Shown: in pieces, positions 16,335 through 25,075 of the stretch
Layout: each line of letters starts with the position of its first letter
How positions within the stretch are numbered: the stretch's first letter is position 1
From: JBBPZA01 sp963728925
GTDB taxonomy: Bacteria; Actinomycetota; Thermoleophilia; Solirubrobacterales; Solirubrobacteraceae
Assembly: GCA_963728925.1 (NCBI GenBank)
Contig: CAVSMB010000036.1
Span: 1 to 64,000 of the forward strand
Direction: 5' to 3'
DNA: 64,000 bases
Notes under the pieces: generated by a model
What the model was told of the DNA's origin: nothing
What the model saw: only the letters and a program-made list of their open reading frames with translations
The model's database searches: none
Position numbers and translations under genes: made by a program

Positions 16335-17782
16335 CCGACCCGACCCCACGATCTCCCGAGCTCTTGACGTGGGAGCCCGTCATCGGGCTGGAGATTCACG
16401 TCCAGCTCTCCACCCGCACGAAGATGTTCTGCGGGTGCGAGATCTCCTTCGGCGACCCGCCCAACACCCACACGTGCCCGGTGTGCCTCGCGCTCCCCGG
16501 CGCCCTGCCGGTGACCAACGAGCGCGCCGTGACCTTCGGGCTGCAGATCGGGCTCGCCCTCGGATGCGAGCTGGCGCCGCGCTCGATCTTCCACCGCAAG
16601 AACTACTTCTATCCCGACTCCCCGAAGGGCTACCAGATCAGCCAGTACGACATCCCGCTGTGCCGCGGCGGGCGGCTCGGCGAGGTCCGCGTCCACCGCG
16701 TGCACCTCGAGGAGGACGCGGCCAAGCTCGTACACCTCGGCTCGAGCGGGCGCATCCACGGGTCGGACGTCAGCGTGGTCGACTTCAACAGGGGTGGCAC
16801 GCCGCTCGTCGAGATCGTCACCGAGCCCGACCTGCACTCCCCCGAGCGCGCGCGAGAGTGGCTGACCCTGCTGCGCGAGACGCTGCGCCAGCTCGGGGTG
16901 AGCGACGTGAACATGGAGGAGGGGTCGCTGCGGGCGGACGCGAACGTGTCGCTCCGGCCCGCGGGGAGCACAGGACTGGGCACGAAGACCGAGCTCAAGA
17001 ACATGAACTCCTTCCGCTTCCTCGAGCGCGGGCTGGTGGCGGAGATCGAGCGCCAGACGGCGATCCTCGACGCGGGTGCGGCGGTCGAGCAGGAGACGCT
17101 CCACTTCGATCCCCAGTCGGGCACGCTCACGCCGCTGCGCTCCAAGGAGGAGGCGCACGACTACCGCTACTTCCCCGAGCCCGATCTCGTGCCGATCGTG
17201 GTGTCGGGCGAGATGCGCGAGCGGGCTCGCTCCGCACTGCCCGCGAAGTCGGTCGTCGCGCGGCTTGCGGGCTACGAGGCCGAGCTCGACGCCGAGAGCG
17301 CCCATCTGCTTGCGATGCGGCCCATGCAGGGTGACTTCTTCGACCGCGTCCGCGAGGCCGACCCGTCGCTCCCGGCCCAGCCCGTGGCGAACTGGGTCGG
17401 CGAGCTCCGCACGCGGCTCGAGTTGGCCGATCCTGCGCAGTCCCGAGTGACGGCGGCGGCGCTCGCCGCGCTCGTTCGGATGGTAGAGGAGAAGAAGATC
17501 ACCTCGGCCGCGGCGCGCCAGGTGCTCGACCGGCTCGTGGCCGAGGGGGGCGACCCAGGCGACATCGTCGAGGCCGAGGGGCTCGGCGCGATGGGGGACG
17601 GCGACGCGCTCGCCGGCGTCGTGGCGGCGGCCATCGACGCCAACCCCGACGCCGTCGCGTCGATCCGCGCCGGCCGGGGCGCCGCGATCGGCCAGATCGT
17701 CGGCCACGTCATGCGCGCGACCAAGGGCCGCGCGGACGGCGGCGAGGTCAGCCGCCTCATCCGCGAGCAGATAGGCGCGTGA
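16331..17782 (+). CDS. gatB: Asp-tRNA(Asn)/Glu-tRNA(Gln) amidotransferase subunit B
   Basis: A 483-residue kinase/transamidase subunit that activates the misacylated aminoacyl-tRNA and amidates it. Family segments: WEPVIGLEIHVQLSTRTKMF, CGCEISFGDPPNTHTCPVCL (a Cys set as in zinc-bearing GatB), FHRKNYFYPDSPKGYQISQY, HLEEDAAKLVH, DFNRGGTPLVEIVTEPD, and NMEEGSLRADANVSLRP. The C-terminal YqeY-like tail domain that holds tRNA is present. The TTG start overlaps the gatA stop (TTGA) and is the only start before the conserved region. Confidence 0.95.
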   Translation: MTDPTPRSPELLTWEPVIGLEIHVQLSTRTKMFCGCEISFGDPPNTHTCPVCLALPGALPVTNERAVTFGLQIGLALGCELAPRSIFHRKNYFYPDSPKGYQISQYDIPLCRGGRLGEVRVHRVHLEEDAAKLVHLGSSGRIHGSDVSVVDFNRGGTPLVEIVTEPDLHSPERAREWLTLLRETLRQLGVSDVNMEEGSLRADANVSLRPAGSTGLGTKTELKNMNSFRFLERGLVAEIERQTAILDAGAAVEQETLHFDPQSGTLTPLRSKEEAHDYRYFPEPDLVPIVVSGEMRERARSALPAKSVVARLAGYEAELDAESAHLLAMRPMQGDFFDRVREADPSLPAQPVANWVGELRTRLELADPAQSRVTAAALAALVRMVEEKKITSAAARQVLDRLVAEGGDPGDIVEAEGLGAMGDGDALAGVVAAAIDANPDAVASIRAGRGAAIGQIVGHVMRATKGRADGGEVSRLIREQIGA

Positions 17783-17870
17783 GGGCAGGGCCCACCCGGC
17801 GCAATTCACCGCATCCGCAGGCGGTGCGCGGGCGTACCATTGGGACAACCTCGTTCGGAAGGAGCAGTGG

Positions 17871-18095
17871 ATGGCGCGACTCGTCCGCATGGACCAGACA
17901 GGACACACGACGCTGGCGGAATGGAACGCCTCCGACCAGGACGCGATCGACGCGGCCGCCGCCGCCTTTCGGGCCGAGCTCGACCGTGGGTACTTCGGGG
18001 TCGTCTCGACGGGACCGGGCCATGCCGACATGGTGCGCGAGCTGCCGGCCGACGCCGAGCTGGTGATCATGCGGCGGCCGATCGCGGGCGGCTAG
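17871..18095 (+). CDS. Small hypothetical protein
   Basis: A 74-residue soluble protein, MARLVRMDQTGHTTLAEWNA onward, ending RELPADAELVIMRRPIAGG. A GGAAGGAG sequence 6-8 nt upstream makes this start convincing. The middle is helical (DQDAIDAAAAAFRAELDRGY) and the end is a short beta pattern. The family is not recognised; the fold could suit a small regulatory or nucleotide-binding role, but nothing shows this. Confidence 0.7.
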   Translation: MARLVRMDQTGHTTLAEWNASDQDAIDAAAAAFRAELDRGYFGVVSTGPGHADMVRELPADAELVIMRRPIAGG

Positions 18096-18173
18096 GCCGC
18101 CCACGCCGACGCGCGGAGTACCGGCATCGCCGCCGCTGACGTCACCGACGCGGCCCTCCCGGAGGTCGCCACC

Positions 18174-18851
18174 GTGCACTGGCGCGCGCGCGCGGACGAG
18201 CGCGCGCTGCGCCGCCGCGAGCGGCTGTGGACGCTGACGACGGTCGCCCACACGGTCCCGTTCCTGGCGACTGCGGGAGTGTTGACGGCGCTCGAGCCGC
18301 TGGCCGCGCCGGTCTCGGCGATCGCCCTCGCCAAGGCCTACATCATCCCGGCCCTCTACGCGCGCCGCGGTGCGAACGTGGTGCGTCCGAAGCGGCGCCC
18401 GGCGGTCGAGAAGGCCGGCGGGACGCAGGCGGTCGAGGGGCTTGGCCCGGAGGGGGTGGTCGACGAGCTCGGCGCGACCACCCCCGCCGAGCGGCGAGCG
18501 CTCGGCTTCCTCGGCGACCTGGTCGATCACGACACCCGCGAGCTGCTGCAGCGATCCGGACTCGTGCTCGAGCAGGGGCGCCTCGGGGTGTGGCTCGTCG
18601 GCGAGGCGGGGGCGCTGCTCGTTCGGCCCGGGGGGCGGACGGTGATGTGCTGGTGCGTGCGGGTCCCCGAGCCCGACTTGCCGTGGGGCGACCGCGTCGC
18701 GCACCTGCTTCTGGCGCTGCGCGCCGACGAGGAGGGCTTCGCGACGGTGGCGAACCTCGCCTTCGCAGGCGCGCGCTGGCGCGTGCGCCGCAAGCTGCCC
18801 GTCCAGATGCGGCCGGTGCTCGCCGAGGCGATCCGCCTCGCGCGCGCTTGA
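18174..18851 (+). CDS. Hypothetical membrane-associated protein
   Basis: A 225-residue protein. A GTG start is supported by GGAGG 8 nt upstream, and no earlier start lies in the open frame. The head is strongly basic (HWRARADERALRRRERLW), one or two hydrophobic segments follow (VAHTVPFLATAGVLTALEPL and PVSAIALAKAYIIPALYA, about residues 22-65), and a soluble domain continues from about residue 95 with LGFLGDLVDHDTRELLQRSG and a beta-rich stretch (GVWLVGEAGALLVRPGGRTV). The C-terminus is basic. No family is recognised. It follows the small 17871 gene after 78 nt and may be co-transcribed. Confidence 0.7.
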   Translation: MHWRARADERALRRRERLWTLTTVAHTVPFLATAGVLTALEPLAAPVSAIALAKAYIIPALYARRGANVVRPKRRPAVEKAGGTQAVEGLGPEGVVDELGATTPAERRALGFLGDLVDHDTRELLQRSGLVLEQGRLGVWLVGEAGALLVRPGGRTVMCWCVRVPEPDLPWGDRVAHLLLALRADEEGFATVANLAFAGARWRVRRKLPVQMRPVLAEAIRLARA

Positions 18852-19196
18852 GCCGGCCGAGGCCGCTCGACCGAATGTCGATAGTGGCTGCGCGAAGTTT
18901 CGACACTCGTACGAAGATTCGCGCGCCGTCGGGCGGCAGCATCCTCCACATGCCCCTCTCTTCACGTGCTCGCCTCATCCTCGTGCCGGCACGTCGGCCG
19001 TCGGCGGACGTCCCGGCTGCCAGTGGTCCGGCCGTTCGCCGCCATCGGCTCGCGCGCGTCGCAGCGACGCCACCCGCCGAAGGCGACCGCTTCGGTCACC
19101 TGAAGCGCACCTACGACTGACGCCGAGCGCCCGAGGGCACCGGCGCCCCTCTGACCGGAGAGCCGACCAAGCGCGCCGTCTACTCTTTGTCAGACC
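18852..19196. other. 345-nt intergenic stretch with one weak small open frame
   Basis: No confident gene. A 56-codon open frame lies at 18950-19120 (listed separately). The bases at 19181-19186 (TACTCT) are a possible -10 for the next gene, 10 nt before its ATG. Base composition is a little less GC-rich than the flanking genes. Confidence 0.5.
18950..19120 (+). CDS. Doubtful small open frame
   Basis: Fifty-six codons starting MPLSSRARLILVPARRPSAD and ending GDRFGHLKRTYD. Third-position GC is clearly lower than in the neighbouring genes, no SD is present, and no family is recognised. It fills an otherwise empty gap, which is the main reason to record it. It could equally be chance. Confidence 0.2.
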   Translation: MPLSSRARLILVPARRPSADVPAASGPAVRRHRLARVAATPPAEGDRFGHLKRTYD

Positions 19197-19382
19197 ATGG
19201 AAGAAGCAGCCAAGCCGTCCCTCGTCAAGCGCGCCCTCGCGGTCGTCGTCTTCATCATGATCGGCCTGCTGGTGCTCAAGCTGGCCGCCGGCCTCGTCGT
19301 CGGCCTGGTCGTGACGCTGTTCTACGTCCTCGTGGCGGTGGTGGCGGTCGCGGCCGTGATCTGGGCCCTGCGCCACATCTAG
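19197..19382 (+). CDS. Small two-helix membrane protein
   Basis: Sixty-one residues: a short charged head (MEEAAKPSLVKRA) then almost continuous hydrophobic sequence in two segments (LAVVVFIMIGLLVLKLAAGL and VVTLFYVLVAVVAVAAVIWA) ending RHI. Function unknown. It is followed after 12 nt by another small membrane protein and the two are probably one transcription unit. Confidence 0.7.
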   Translation: MEEAAKPSLVKRALAVVVFIMIGLLVLKLAAGLVVGLVVTLFYVLVAVVAVAAVIWALRHI

Positions 19383-19394
19383 GAGACCCTCGAC

Positions 19395-19703
19395 ATGGCC
19401 GGCGGCGCCTTCGTCGTTATCGCGCTCGCGTTCGGGCTCGCCGGCGGGATCGTCGGCAAGATCAAGGGCAGCTCGTTCTTCATCTGGTTCATTGTTTCGA
19501 CCTTCGTCCCGGTGATCGGGCTGGCCGCCGCGCTGGCCTACCGCTGGGACAAGGAGGAGCTGCGCCGCGAGTGCCCCGGGTGCGGCCGCGTGGTCAAGCT
19601 CCACGACGCGATCTGCACCCGTTGCGGGACCGAGCTGGAGTTCCCCGACGAGGCGATCGTCTCGGAGAACATGGAGCGCGAGCTGCGCGCCCAGCGAGGC
19701 TGA
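19395..19703 (+). CDS. Membrane protein with C-terminal zinc ribbon
   Basis: A 102-residue protein with two N-terminal transmembrane segments (FVVIALAFGLAGGIVGKI and FFIWFIVSTFVPVIGLAAAL) and a cytoplasmic four-cysteine zinc ribbon, CPGCGRVVKLHDAICTRCGT (about residues 61-80), then an acidic tail. GGAG precedes the ATG within the 12-nt gap from the upstream gene. Such proteins resemble phospholipase D-nuclease-like or zinc-ribbon membrane adaptors of unknown role. Confidence 0.75.
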   Translation: MAGGAFVVIALAFGLAGGIVGKIKGSSFFIWFIVSTFVPVIGLAAALAYRWDKEELRRECPGCGRVVKLHDAICTRCGTELEFPDEAIVSENMERELRAQRG

Positions 19704-19833
19704 CGAGGGCACGCCCGAACCGCGCCGCCGGCGCTCGGCGGGCCGAAAAAGGCGCGCTACACTGACGTTTCCGGCCGCCTGGCACCCGTTGCCCGCGGCC
19801 CTCTCTGTCCCGCCGACCCGAGGAACACGAGCG

Positions 19834-21510
19834 ATGCGCGCAGCCGACGCTCTCATGGAATGCCTGAAGGCCGAGGGCGTGCAGGCGGTATTCGGGCTTC
19901 CCGGCGGCGCCAACCTCCCCACCTACGACGCGCTCGTCGACGGCGGCGTGCGCCACATCCTCGTCCGCCACGAGGCCGGCGGCGGGCACGCGGCGGAGGG
20001 CTACGCGAAGGCCACCGGCAAGGTCGGCGTCGCCTTCGGCACTAGCGGCCCCGGGGCCACCAACCTCGTGACGCCGATCTGCGACGCGATGCTCGACTCC
20101 GTGCCCACCGTGTTCATCACCGGCCAGGTCCGCACCGACCTGCTCGGTACCGACGGCTTCCAGGAGGCCGACACCTTCGGCATCACCATGCCGATCGTCA
20201 AGCACAGCTTCATGATCAAGGACCCGACGCACCTCCCGCGCGCGGTCCACGAGGCCTTCCACCTCGCCCGTACCGGGCGCCCGGGGCCCGTGCTCGTCGA
20301 CATCCCGCAGGACCTCTCGCGGGCCGACATCGCCTACGAGCCGGTCGCCAGCGTTCACCTGCCCGGCTACCAGCCGACGACCGACGGCAACCAGAAGCAG
20401 ATCCGACTGGCCGCCAAGGCGATCGCCAACGCGCGCCGCCCGGTCATCTACGCCGGCGGCGGGGTCATCCTGGGCGGCGCGTCGGCCGAGCTCACCGAGC
20501 TGGCCACCGCCGATCGCTTCCCGATCACCTGCACGGTCAACGGCCTCGGCGGCTTTCCCGGCACCCACGAGCAGTGGCTCGGGATGCTCGGCATGCACGG
20601 CACCCGCACCGCCAACTACGCGATGGACGAAGCCGACCTGATCATCGCGATCGGCGCGCGGTTCGACGACCGCATCACCGGCAAGCTCTCGGAGTTCGCG
20701 CCGCGGGCGAAGTTCATCCACATCGACATCGACCCCGCCGAGATCTCCAAGAACGTCCCGGCCCACATCCCGATCGTCGGCGACGTCAAGAACATCCTCC
20801 CGCGCCTCACCGCCGAGTACCGGGCGCTCGAGGCCGAGTCCGGCCGCCTGGACGCGTGGTGGTCGCGCATCCAGGACTGGCAGCGCCAGCACCCCCTGCG
20901 CTACGAGGAGTCCGCGGACGCCGAGGTCAAGCCCCAGCGCATGATCCAGGCGCTTTACGAGGCCACCGGCGGCGACTGCATCCTCACCTCCGACGTCGGC
21001 CAGCACCAGATGTGGGCCGCCCAGTACTTCCCCTTCGCGCGGCCCAACCGGTGGATCAACTCCGGCGGTCTTGGCACGATGGGCTTCGGCCTGCCGTCGG
21101 CCATGGGCGCCAAGGTGGGCTGCCCGGACCAGCTCGTGTGCACGATCGCCGGCGACGGCTCGGTGCAGATGAACATGCAGGAGCTGGCGACGTGCGTCGA
21201 GCACGACATCCCGATCAAGGTGTTCATCATGAACAACGGCTACCTCGGCATGGTGCGCCAGTGGCAGGAGCTCTTCTGGGATGGGCGCTACAGCCACGTC
21301 GACATGGGCTCCTCGCCCGACTTCGTCAAGCTCGCCGAGGCCTACGGCGCGACGGGGATCCGGCTGGAGGACAAGACCACGCTGCTCGAGGGCATGCGCG
21401 AGGCGATCGCCACCGAGGGCCCGGTGCTCGTCGACGTCCGCGTCACCCGCGAGGAGAACACCTACCCCATGATCCCCGCCGGCCAGCCCGCGCGGGACAT
21501 GGTCGGCTAG
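19834..21510 (+). CDS. ilvB: Acetolactate synthase large subunit
   Basis: A 558-residue thiamine-diphosphate enzyme condensing pyruvate with pyruvate or 2-oxobutyrate, the first common step to valine, leucine and isoleucine. The cofactor-activating Glu is E47 in LVRHEAGGGHAAEGYA; the ThDP/Mg motif is IAGDGSVQMNMQELATC...MNNGYLG; FAD-domain segments GGGVILGGAS and IGARFDDRITGKL are present. HEAGGGHAAEGYA differs slightly from the commoner HEQGAAHAADGYA. The start ATG was chosen at MRAADALMECLKAEGV with GAGGAAC upstream; an in-frame upstream extension lacks homology. No leader peptide was found in the 130 nt before it. Ten nt separate it from ilvN. Confidence 0.95.
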   Translation: MRAADALMECLKAEGVQAVFGLPGGANLPTYDALVDGGVRHILVRHEAGGGHAAEGYAKATGKVGVAFGTSGPGATNLVTPICDAMLDSVPTVFITGQVRTDLLGTDGFQEADTFGITMPIVKHSFMIKDPTHLPRAVHEAFHLARTGRPGPVLVDIPQDLSRADIAYEPVASVHLPGYQPTTDGNQKQIRLAAKAIANARRPVIYAGGGVILGGASAELTELATADRFPITCTVNGLGGFPGTHEQWLGMLGMHGTRTANYAMDEADLIIAIGARFDDRITGKLSEFAPRAKFIHIDIDPAEISKNVPAHIPIVGDVKNILPRLTAEYRALEAESGRLDAWWSRIQDWQRQHPLRYEESADAEVKPQRMIQALYEATGGDCILTSDVGQHQMWAAQYFPFARPNRWINSGGLGTMGFGLPSAMGAKVGCPDQLVCTIAGDGSVQMNMQELATCVEHDIPIKVFIMNNGYLGMVRQWQELFWDGRYSHVDMGSSPDFVKLAEAYGATGIRLEDKTTLLEGMREAIATEGPVLVDVRVTREENTYPMIPAGQPARDMVG

Positions 21511-21520
21511 GGGCGTCGCC

Positions 21521-22078
21521 ATGGGTGAGCCAGGGACCAAGGAGCTCGTCAGCCTCGAGCAGCTCGAGGCGGCGAGCGGCCTGCGCACCGGCCGCAAGCA
21601 CATCCTCTCGATCCTCACCGAGAACCAGCCGGGCGTCCTGACCCGCGTCGCCGGGCTGTTCGCACGGCGCGGGTTCAACATCGACACGCTTGCGGTCGGG
21701 CCGACCGACGACGAGCGCCTGTCGCGCCTCACACTGACCGTCGACGGCGGGGCGCACCCCATCGACCAGGTCGTCAAGCAGCTCCACAAGCTCGTCAACG
21801 TCCTGAAGATCCGCGACCTCGAGCCCGAGGAGACCGTCGCGCGCGAGCTCGCGCTCTTCAAGATCGCCGCCGACGGGTCCGCGCGGGGCGAGGTCATGCA
21901 GATCGCCGAGATCTTCCGCGGCAAGGTCGTCGACCTCACCAAGCGGTCGATCACCATCGAGGTGACCGGCACCGACGACAAGATCGAGGCGTTCGAGCGC
22001 ATGGTGCGCCCCTTCGGACTGGTGGAGATGGTCCGCACAGGCGAGATCGCGATATCGCGCGGGCGCGGCGAGACCTAG
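21521..22078 (+). CDS. ilvN: Acetolactate synthase small (regulatory) subunit
   Basis: A 185-residue regulatory subunit with an N-terminal ACT domain (HILSILTENQPGVLTRVAGL, FARRGFNIDTLAVG, about residues 27-100) that binds valine in relatives. A C-terminal domain follows (about 105-180, RGEVMQIAEIFRGKVVDLTK). It activates IlvB and confers feedback control. The head of about 25 residues before the ACT domain is longer than usual. Immediately follows ilvB, in one operon; ilvC is 19 kb away. Confidence 0.94.
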   Translation: MGEPGTKELVSLEQLEAASGLRTGRKHILSILTENQPGVLTRVAGLFARRGFNIDTLAVGPTDDERLSRLTLTVDGGAHPIDQVVKQLHKLVNVLKIRDLEPEETVARELALFKIAADGSARGEVMQIAEIFRGKVVDLTKRSITIEVTGTDDKIEAFERMVRPFGLVEMVRTGEIAISRGRGET

Positions 22079-22122
22079 GGGCGCGGCGAGCCGCCGGCGA
22101 CGCGGCCTCCGGATTCCTGACG

Positions 22123-23574
22123 ATGACGACGACGCTGCTTCACCGCCCCGAGCCGTTCGCTCTCTCCCCGCACGACGCGGAGCGGCTCGCGACACGCCTC
22201 GACGACGCCGTGCGCGCCGCGCGCCGCCGCGGCCGCGAGGTGCTCGCGGCGCTGACCGTGCGGGTGGACCCGGCGATCGATCCGAGCGCCGTCGCCTTCG
22301 CCTCGCGCCGGCCGGAGGAGCCGTGGTTCACCTTCGAGCAGCCCGACCGCGACCGCTTCGCGCTGGCCACCCTCGGCGAGCTGCGGGCGATCCGGCCCGA
22401 CGGACCCGCCGGGCCCGATCGCTTCGTCCGCGTCGCCCGCCGCTGGCGCGGGCTGCTCGCGACGGCGATCGCCGATCCCCCCGACGGGCCGCGTGGCGCC
22501 GGCCTGGTCGCCGTGGGTGGCTTCGCGTTCGCGCCCAACGGTGCCCGCGCGCGCCACTGGGCAGGCTTCGACGCGGCCGCGCTCTCGGTGCCCGAGGTGG
22601 CGCTCGCGCGTCAGGGCGACGACGTGCGCATGACGCTCGCCGCGCTCGCCGCGCCCGACGACACCGCCGAGGATCTCCTCGCGCACCTGTCGCGCCGGGC
22701 GGCGCGGCTGCGCGCCGACGGCCTGCCGCTGCTGGACCCCTCGCCGGCCGGCCGCTACTCGATCACCGGCCCGATGCCTCCCGAGCACTACGAGGCCGCC
22801 GTGGTCCGCGCGGCGGAGTGGATCGCGGCTGGCAGGATCGAGAAGGTCGTGCTCGCGCGCGAGGTCCTCGTCGACGCGCCGGCGCCCTACGACCCCGCGG
22901 CGGTCTACGGCGTCCTGCGCGAGGCCTTCCCCGCCTGCTATGTGGTCTGCGCCGGTCGCGGCGAGCGCGCCTTCCTGGCCGCCAGCCCCGAGCTGCTCGT
23001 CCGCCGGGAAGGCCTGCGCGCGAGCACCGTCGCGCTCGCCGGCTCCGCGCGCCGCAGCGCGGACCCCGCCGTCGACGCGCACCTCGGCGAGCAGCTGATG
23101 CGCTCGGACAAGGATCGCGAGGAGCAGGCGATCGTCGCCCGGCGCATCGAGCGCGTGCTGGGCCCCCGCTCGGTCTGGCTCGCGGCGGCGCCCGAGCCGC
23201 AGATCGTCCAGGTGGCGAACATCCAGCACCTCGCGACGCCCATCCGCGCGCAGCTGCGCAAGCCGATCCCGGTCGTCGAGCTCGCCGGCCTGCTCCATCC
23301 CACGCCGGCAGTCGGCGGCGAGCCCCACGATCGCGCCGTCCCGCTCATCCCAGCCCTGGAGGGCCTGGACCGCGGCTGGTACGCGGGCGCAGTGGGGTGG
23401 ACCGACGCCTTCGAGGACGGCGAGTTCTGCGTGGCGCTGCGCTGCGCGTTGCTCGACGGAGCGGTGGCCCGCTGCTACGCCGGGGTGGGGGTGGTGCGCG
23501 ACTCCGATCCGGCAGCCGAGCTGGCCGAGACCGAGATCAAGCTCCAGGCACTGCTTCCGGTCCTCTCGGGCTGA
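22123..23574 (+). CDS. menF: Isochorismate synthase
   Basis: A 483-residue chorismate-utilising enzyme making isochorismate, the first committed step to menaquinone. The C-terminal catalytic half is clear: GRIEKVVLAREVLVDAPAPY, FLAASPELLVRREGLRASTV, SDKDREEQAIVARRIERVLG, VANIQHLATPIRAQL, LLHPTPAVGGEPHD, LDRGWYAGAVGWTDAFEDGE. The LHPTPAVGG and WYAGAVGW motifs are those of isochorismate synthases rather than anthranilate synthases. The other menaquinone genes lie at 28-41 kb, supporting a menaquinone role over siderophores. The 3' end overlaps the convergent SnoaL-like gene by 38 nt. Confidence 0.9.
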   Translation: MTTTLLHRPEPFALSPHDAERLATRLDDAVRAARRRGREVLAALTVRVDPAIDPSAVAFASRRPEEPWFTFEQPDRDRFALATLGELRAIRPDGPAGPDRFVRVARRWRGLLATAIADPPDGPRGAGLVAVGGFAFAPNGARARHWAGFDAAALSVPEVALARQGDDVRMTLAALAAPDDTAEDLLAHLSRRAARLRADGLPLLDPSPAGRYSITGPMPPEHYEAAVVRAAEWIAAGRIEKVVLAREVLVDAPAPYDPAAVYGVLREAFPACYVVCAGRGERAFLAASPELLVRREGLRASTVALAGSARRSADPAVDAHLGEQLMRSDKDREEQAIVARRIERVLGPRSVWLAAAPEPQIVQVANIQHLATPIRAQLRKPIPVVELAGLLHPTPAVGGEPHDRAVPLIPALEGLDRGWYAGAVGWTDAFEDGEFCVALRCALLDGAVARCYAGVGVVRDSDPAAELAETEIKLQALLPVLSG

Positions 23575-23993
23575 GCAGCGCGAGCGCATCGCGCCGTGCC
23601 GCGTGGATCTCCAGCCGCACCACGCGGCCGTCGCGGAACGTCCACACGTTGGCGCCCAGGCTCACGACGTCCGCCTGGCTCCCCTTCCCCCTCCCGTGGA
23701 AGGTGGCCAGGACCACGATCGGCCCGTCGGGCGCGACGCGGTACTCGTCGGCGCGCGAACGCCACAGCTCCCAGGCGCGCAGCCATGCGACGAAGGCGGC
23801 TCCCATGCCCTCGATCCCCTGGTGGACGCCGGACTCGGGGAGTCGTCGCCGAAGACGAACTCCAGCGCCGGGTCGTAGAGCTCCTGGGTGGCGAAGAACT
23901 CGCCGCGGGCCCAGTGGGCGTAGAGGTCGTCGAGCAGCGCCAGCTCGAGCGCGCGGTCCTCGCCGGCCCTCCGCGGCCCCGCCCGGCGCTCAC
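23537..23993 (-). pseudogene. SnoaL/NTF2-like protein gene with one or two frameshifts
   Basis: The parts of an NTF2-fold protein are in two frames. The front is ELALLDDLYAHWARGEFFAT and QELYDPALEFVFGDD; the back is GVHQGIEGMGAAFVAWLRAW, ELWRSRADEYRVAPDGPIVV, GKGSQADVVSLGANVWTFRD, RVVRLEIHAARRDALALL. Joining them needs one extra base in the G run at 23837-23840 of the plus strand (FGDDSPESGVHQG results). The front half has no start in its own frame; a GTG overlapping the Gfo/Idh/MocA gene stop would fit only with a second missing base near 23961-23975. Intact relatives are 130-150 residues and of varied or unknown function. Confidence 0.7.
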
Positions 23994-25033
23994 GGCGCTC
24001 TCTCGGGCTCGTCGACGACCCGGCATTCGGCGGCGCTTGTGCGGGCCGCCTCGATGACCCGCAACACCGCCACCGCGTCCTCCGGGTCCACGGGCGGCGG
24101 GGCGCCGTCGCGCAGCCACTCGGGCACTGCCCGGTAGAAGGCGCCGTAGTCGCCGCGCTCCAGAGCGACGGCGCGGGCTCCGTCGGCGCCGACGAGCCGC
24201 CCGGCGCGCGGTGCCCCCGCGAAGCCCGGCTCGCCCGGCGTGGGGCCGGCCCGCAGGGCCTGTTCCTGGGGGTCCATCCCCTCGGTGACGAAGCCCGCAC
24301 GCAGGCCGGTGACCGCGAAGCGCTCGCCGTGCAACGGCGCCACGGCGCCCATCCGCAGGTGCGCGCGGACGTCGCCCGGATGCTCGAGCGCGAGGAACGC
24401 GTCGTCGTCGACGACCGCGCCGTGCCGTCGCCGGCCGACCTCGGCGTAGACGCGCAGCGCCGGGCCCAGGAGCACGCGAGCCTGGTCGACGAGGTGGCTG
24501 CCAAGGTCGAGCAGCGTGCCTCCGCCGTCAGCCGGATCGGGCGACTCTCGCCAGCGCCCGCCGCTCACCGCGGGCCGGAAGCGCTCGAAGCGAGACTCGA
24601 CGCGCACGACCTCGCCGAGCGCGCCCTGGGCGAGCAGCCGGCGAACGGTGAGGAAGTCGTCGTCCCAGCGCCGGTTGTGGAACGCGCTGAGCGGGACGCC
24701 CGCGTCACGTGCGCGAGAGACCACGCTGGCCGCCTCGGCGGCCGTCACGGCCAGCGGCTTGTCGACGACCACGGCGACGCCCGCGGCGATCGCTTCGAGG
24801 GCAAGCGGGGCGTGGACCCGGTTGGGCGCGGCGATCACGACGAGCTCGCAGCGGCCCCACAGGTGCGCGGCGTCGGAGAGCACCTCGGCCCCGGGATGCC
24901 GTGCGGCGACCTCCTCGGCGCGCGACGTGACCACGGCCACGAGCTCGAGCCCATCCGTCGCCTCGATGAACGGCGCATGGAAGTCGCGCCCCGCGAGACC
25001 GAAGCCGACGAGGCCGACGGGGATCGCGTCCAT
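23990..25033 (-). CDS. Gfo/Idh/MocA-family oxidoreductase
   Basis: A 347-residue NAD(P)-dependent oxidoreductase, typically acting on sugars, inositols or similar polyols. The Rossmann glycines are in VGLVGFGLAGRDFHAPF (G10-x-G12-xx-G15). VVIAAPNRVHAPLALEAIAA, then VVDKPLAVTAAEA, is the lysine motif (DKP instead of the usual EKP). DLGSHLVDQARVLLGP holds the active-site Asp/His pair. The C-terminal beta-sheet domain is complete. The exact substrate cannot be told. Its stop overlaps the likely GTG of the SnoaL-like gene, suggesting one transcript. Confidence 0.88.
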   Translation of the reverse strand: MDAIPVGLVGFGLAGRDFHAPFIEATDGLELVAVVTSRAEEVAARHPGAEVLSDAAHLWGRCELVVIAAPNRVHAPLALEAIAAGVAVVVDKPLAVTAAEAASVVSRARDAGVPLSAFHNRRWDDDFLTVRRLLAQGALGEVVRVESRFERFRPAVSGGRWRESPDPADGGGTLLDLGSHLVDQARVLLGPALRVYAEVGRRRHGAVVDDDAFLALEHPGDVRAHLRMGAVAPLHGERFAVTGLRAGFVTEGMDPQEQALRAGPTPGEPGFAGAPRAGRLVGADGARAVALERGDYGAFYRAVPEWLRDGAPPPVDPEDAVAVLRVIEAARTSAAECRVVDEPERAP

Positions 25034-25062
25034 GAGCACATCGTGCCAAGCCGGGCGGTTCC

Positions 25063-25068
25063 TACCCT
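25063..25068 (+). promoter_or_regulatory. Putative -10 element of the ABC exporter operon
   Basis: TACCCT ends 7 nt before the ATG at 25076; no SD, so a leaderless start is expected. The divergent Gfo/Idh/MocA start is 42 nt away. Confidence 0.5.
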
Positions 25069-25075
25069 GGATGCC

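Noticed and set aside
19704..19833. Attenuator or riboswitch ahead of ilvB
   Set aside because: No short open frame rich in Ile, Val or Leu codons and no convincing terminator/antiterminator pair was found; only a weak 5-bp stem is present.
19594..22038. An 814-codon open frame on the minus strand opposite ilvB and ilvN
   Set aside because: It is a mirror of GC-rich coding sequence, with His/Arg/Gly/Ala-rich composition and no family resemblance; ilvB and ilvN on the plus strand are unmistakable.
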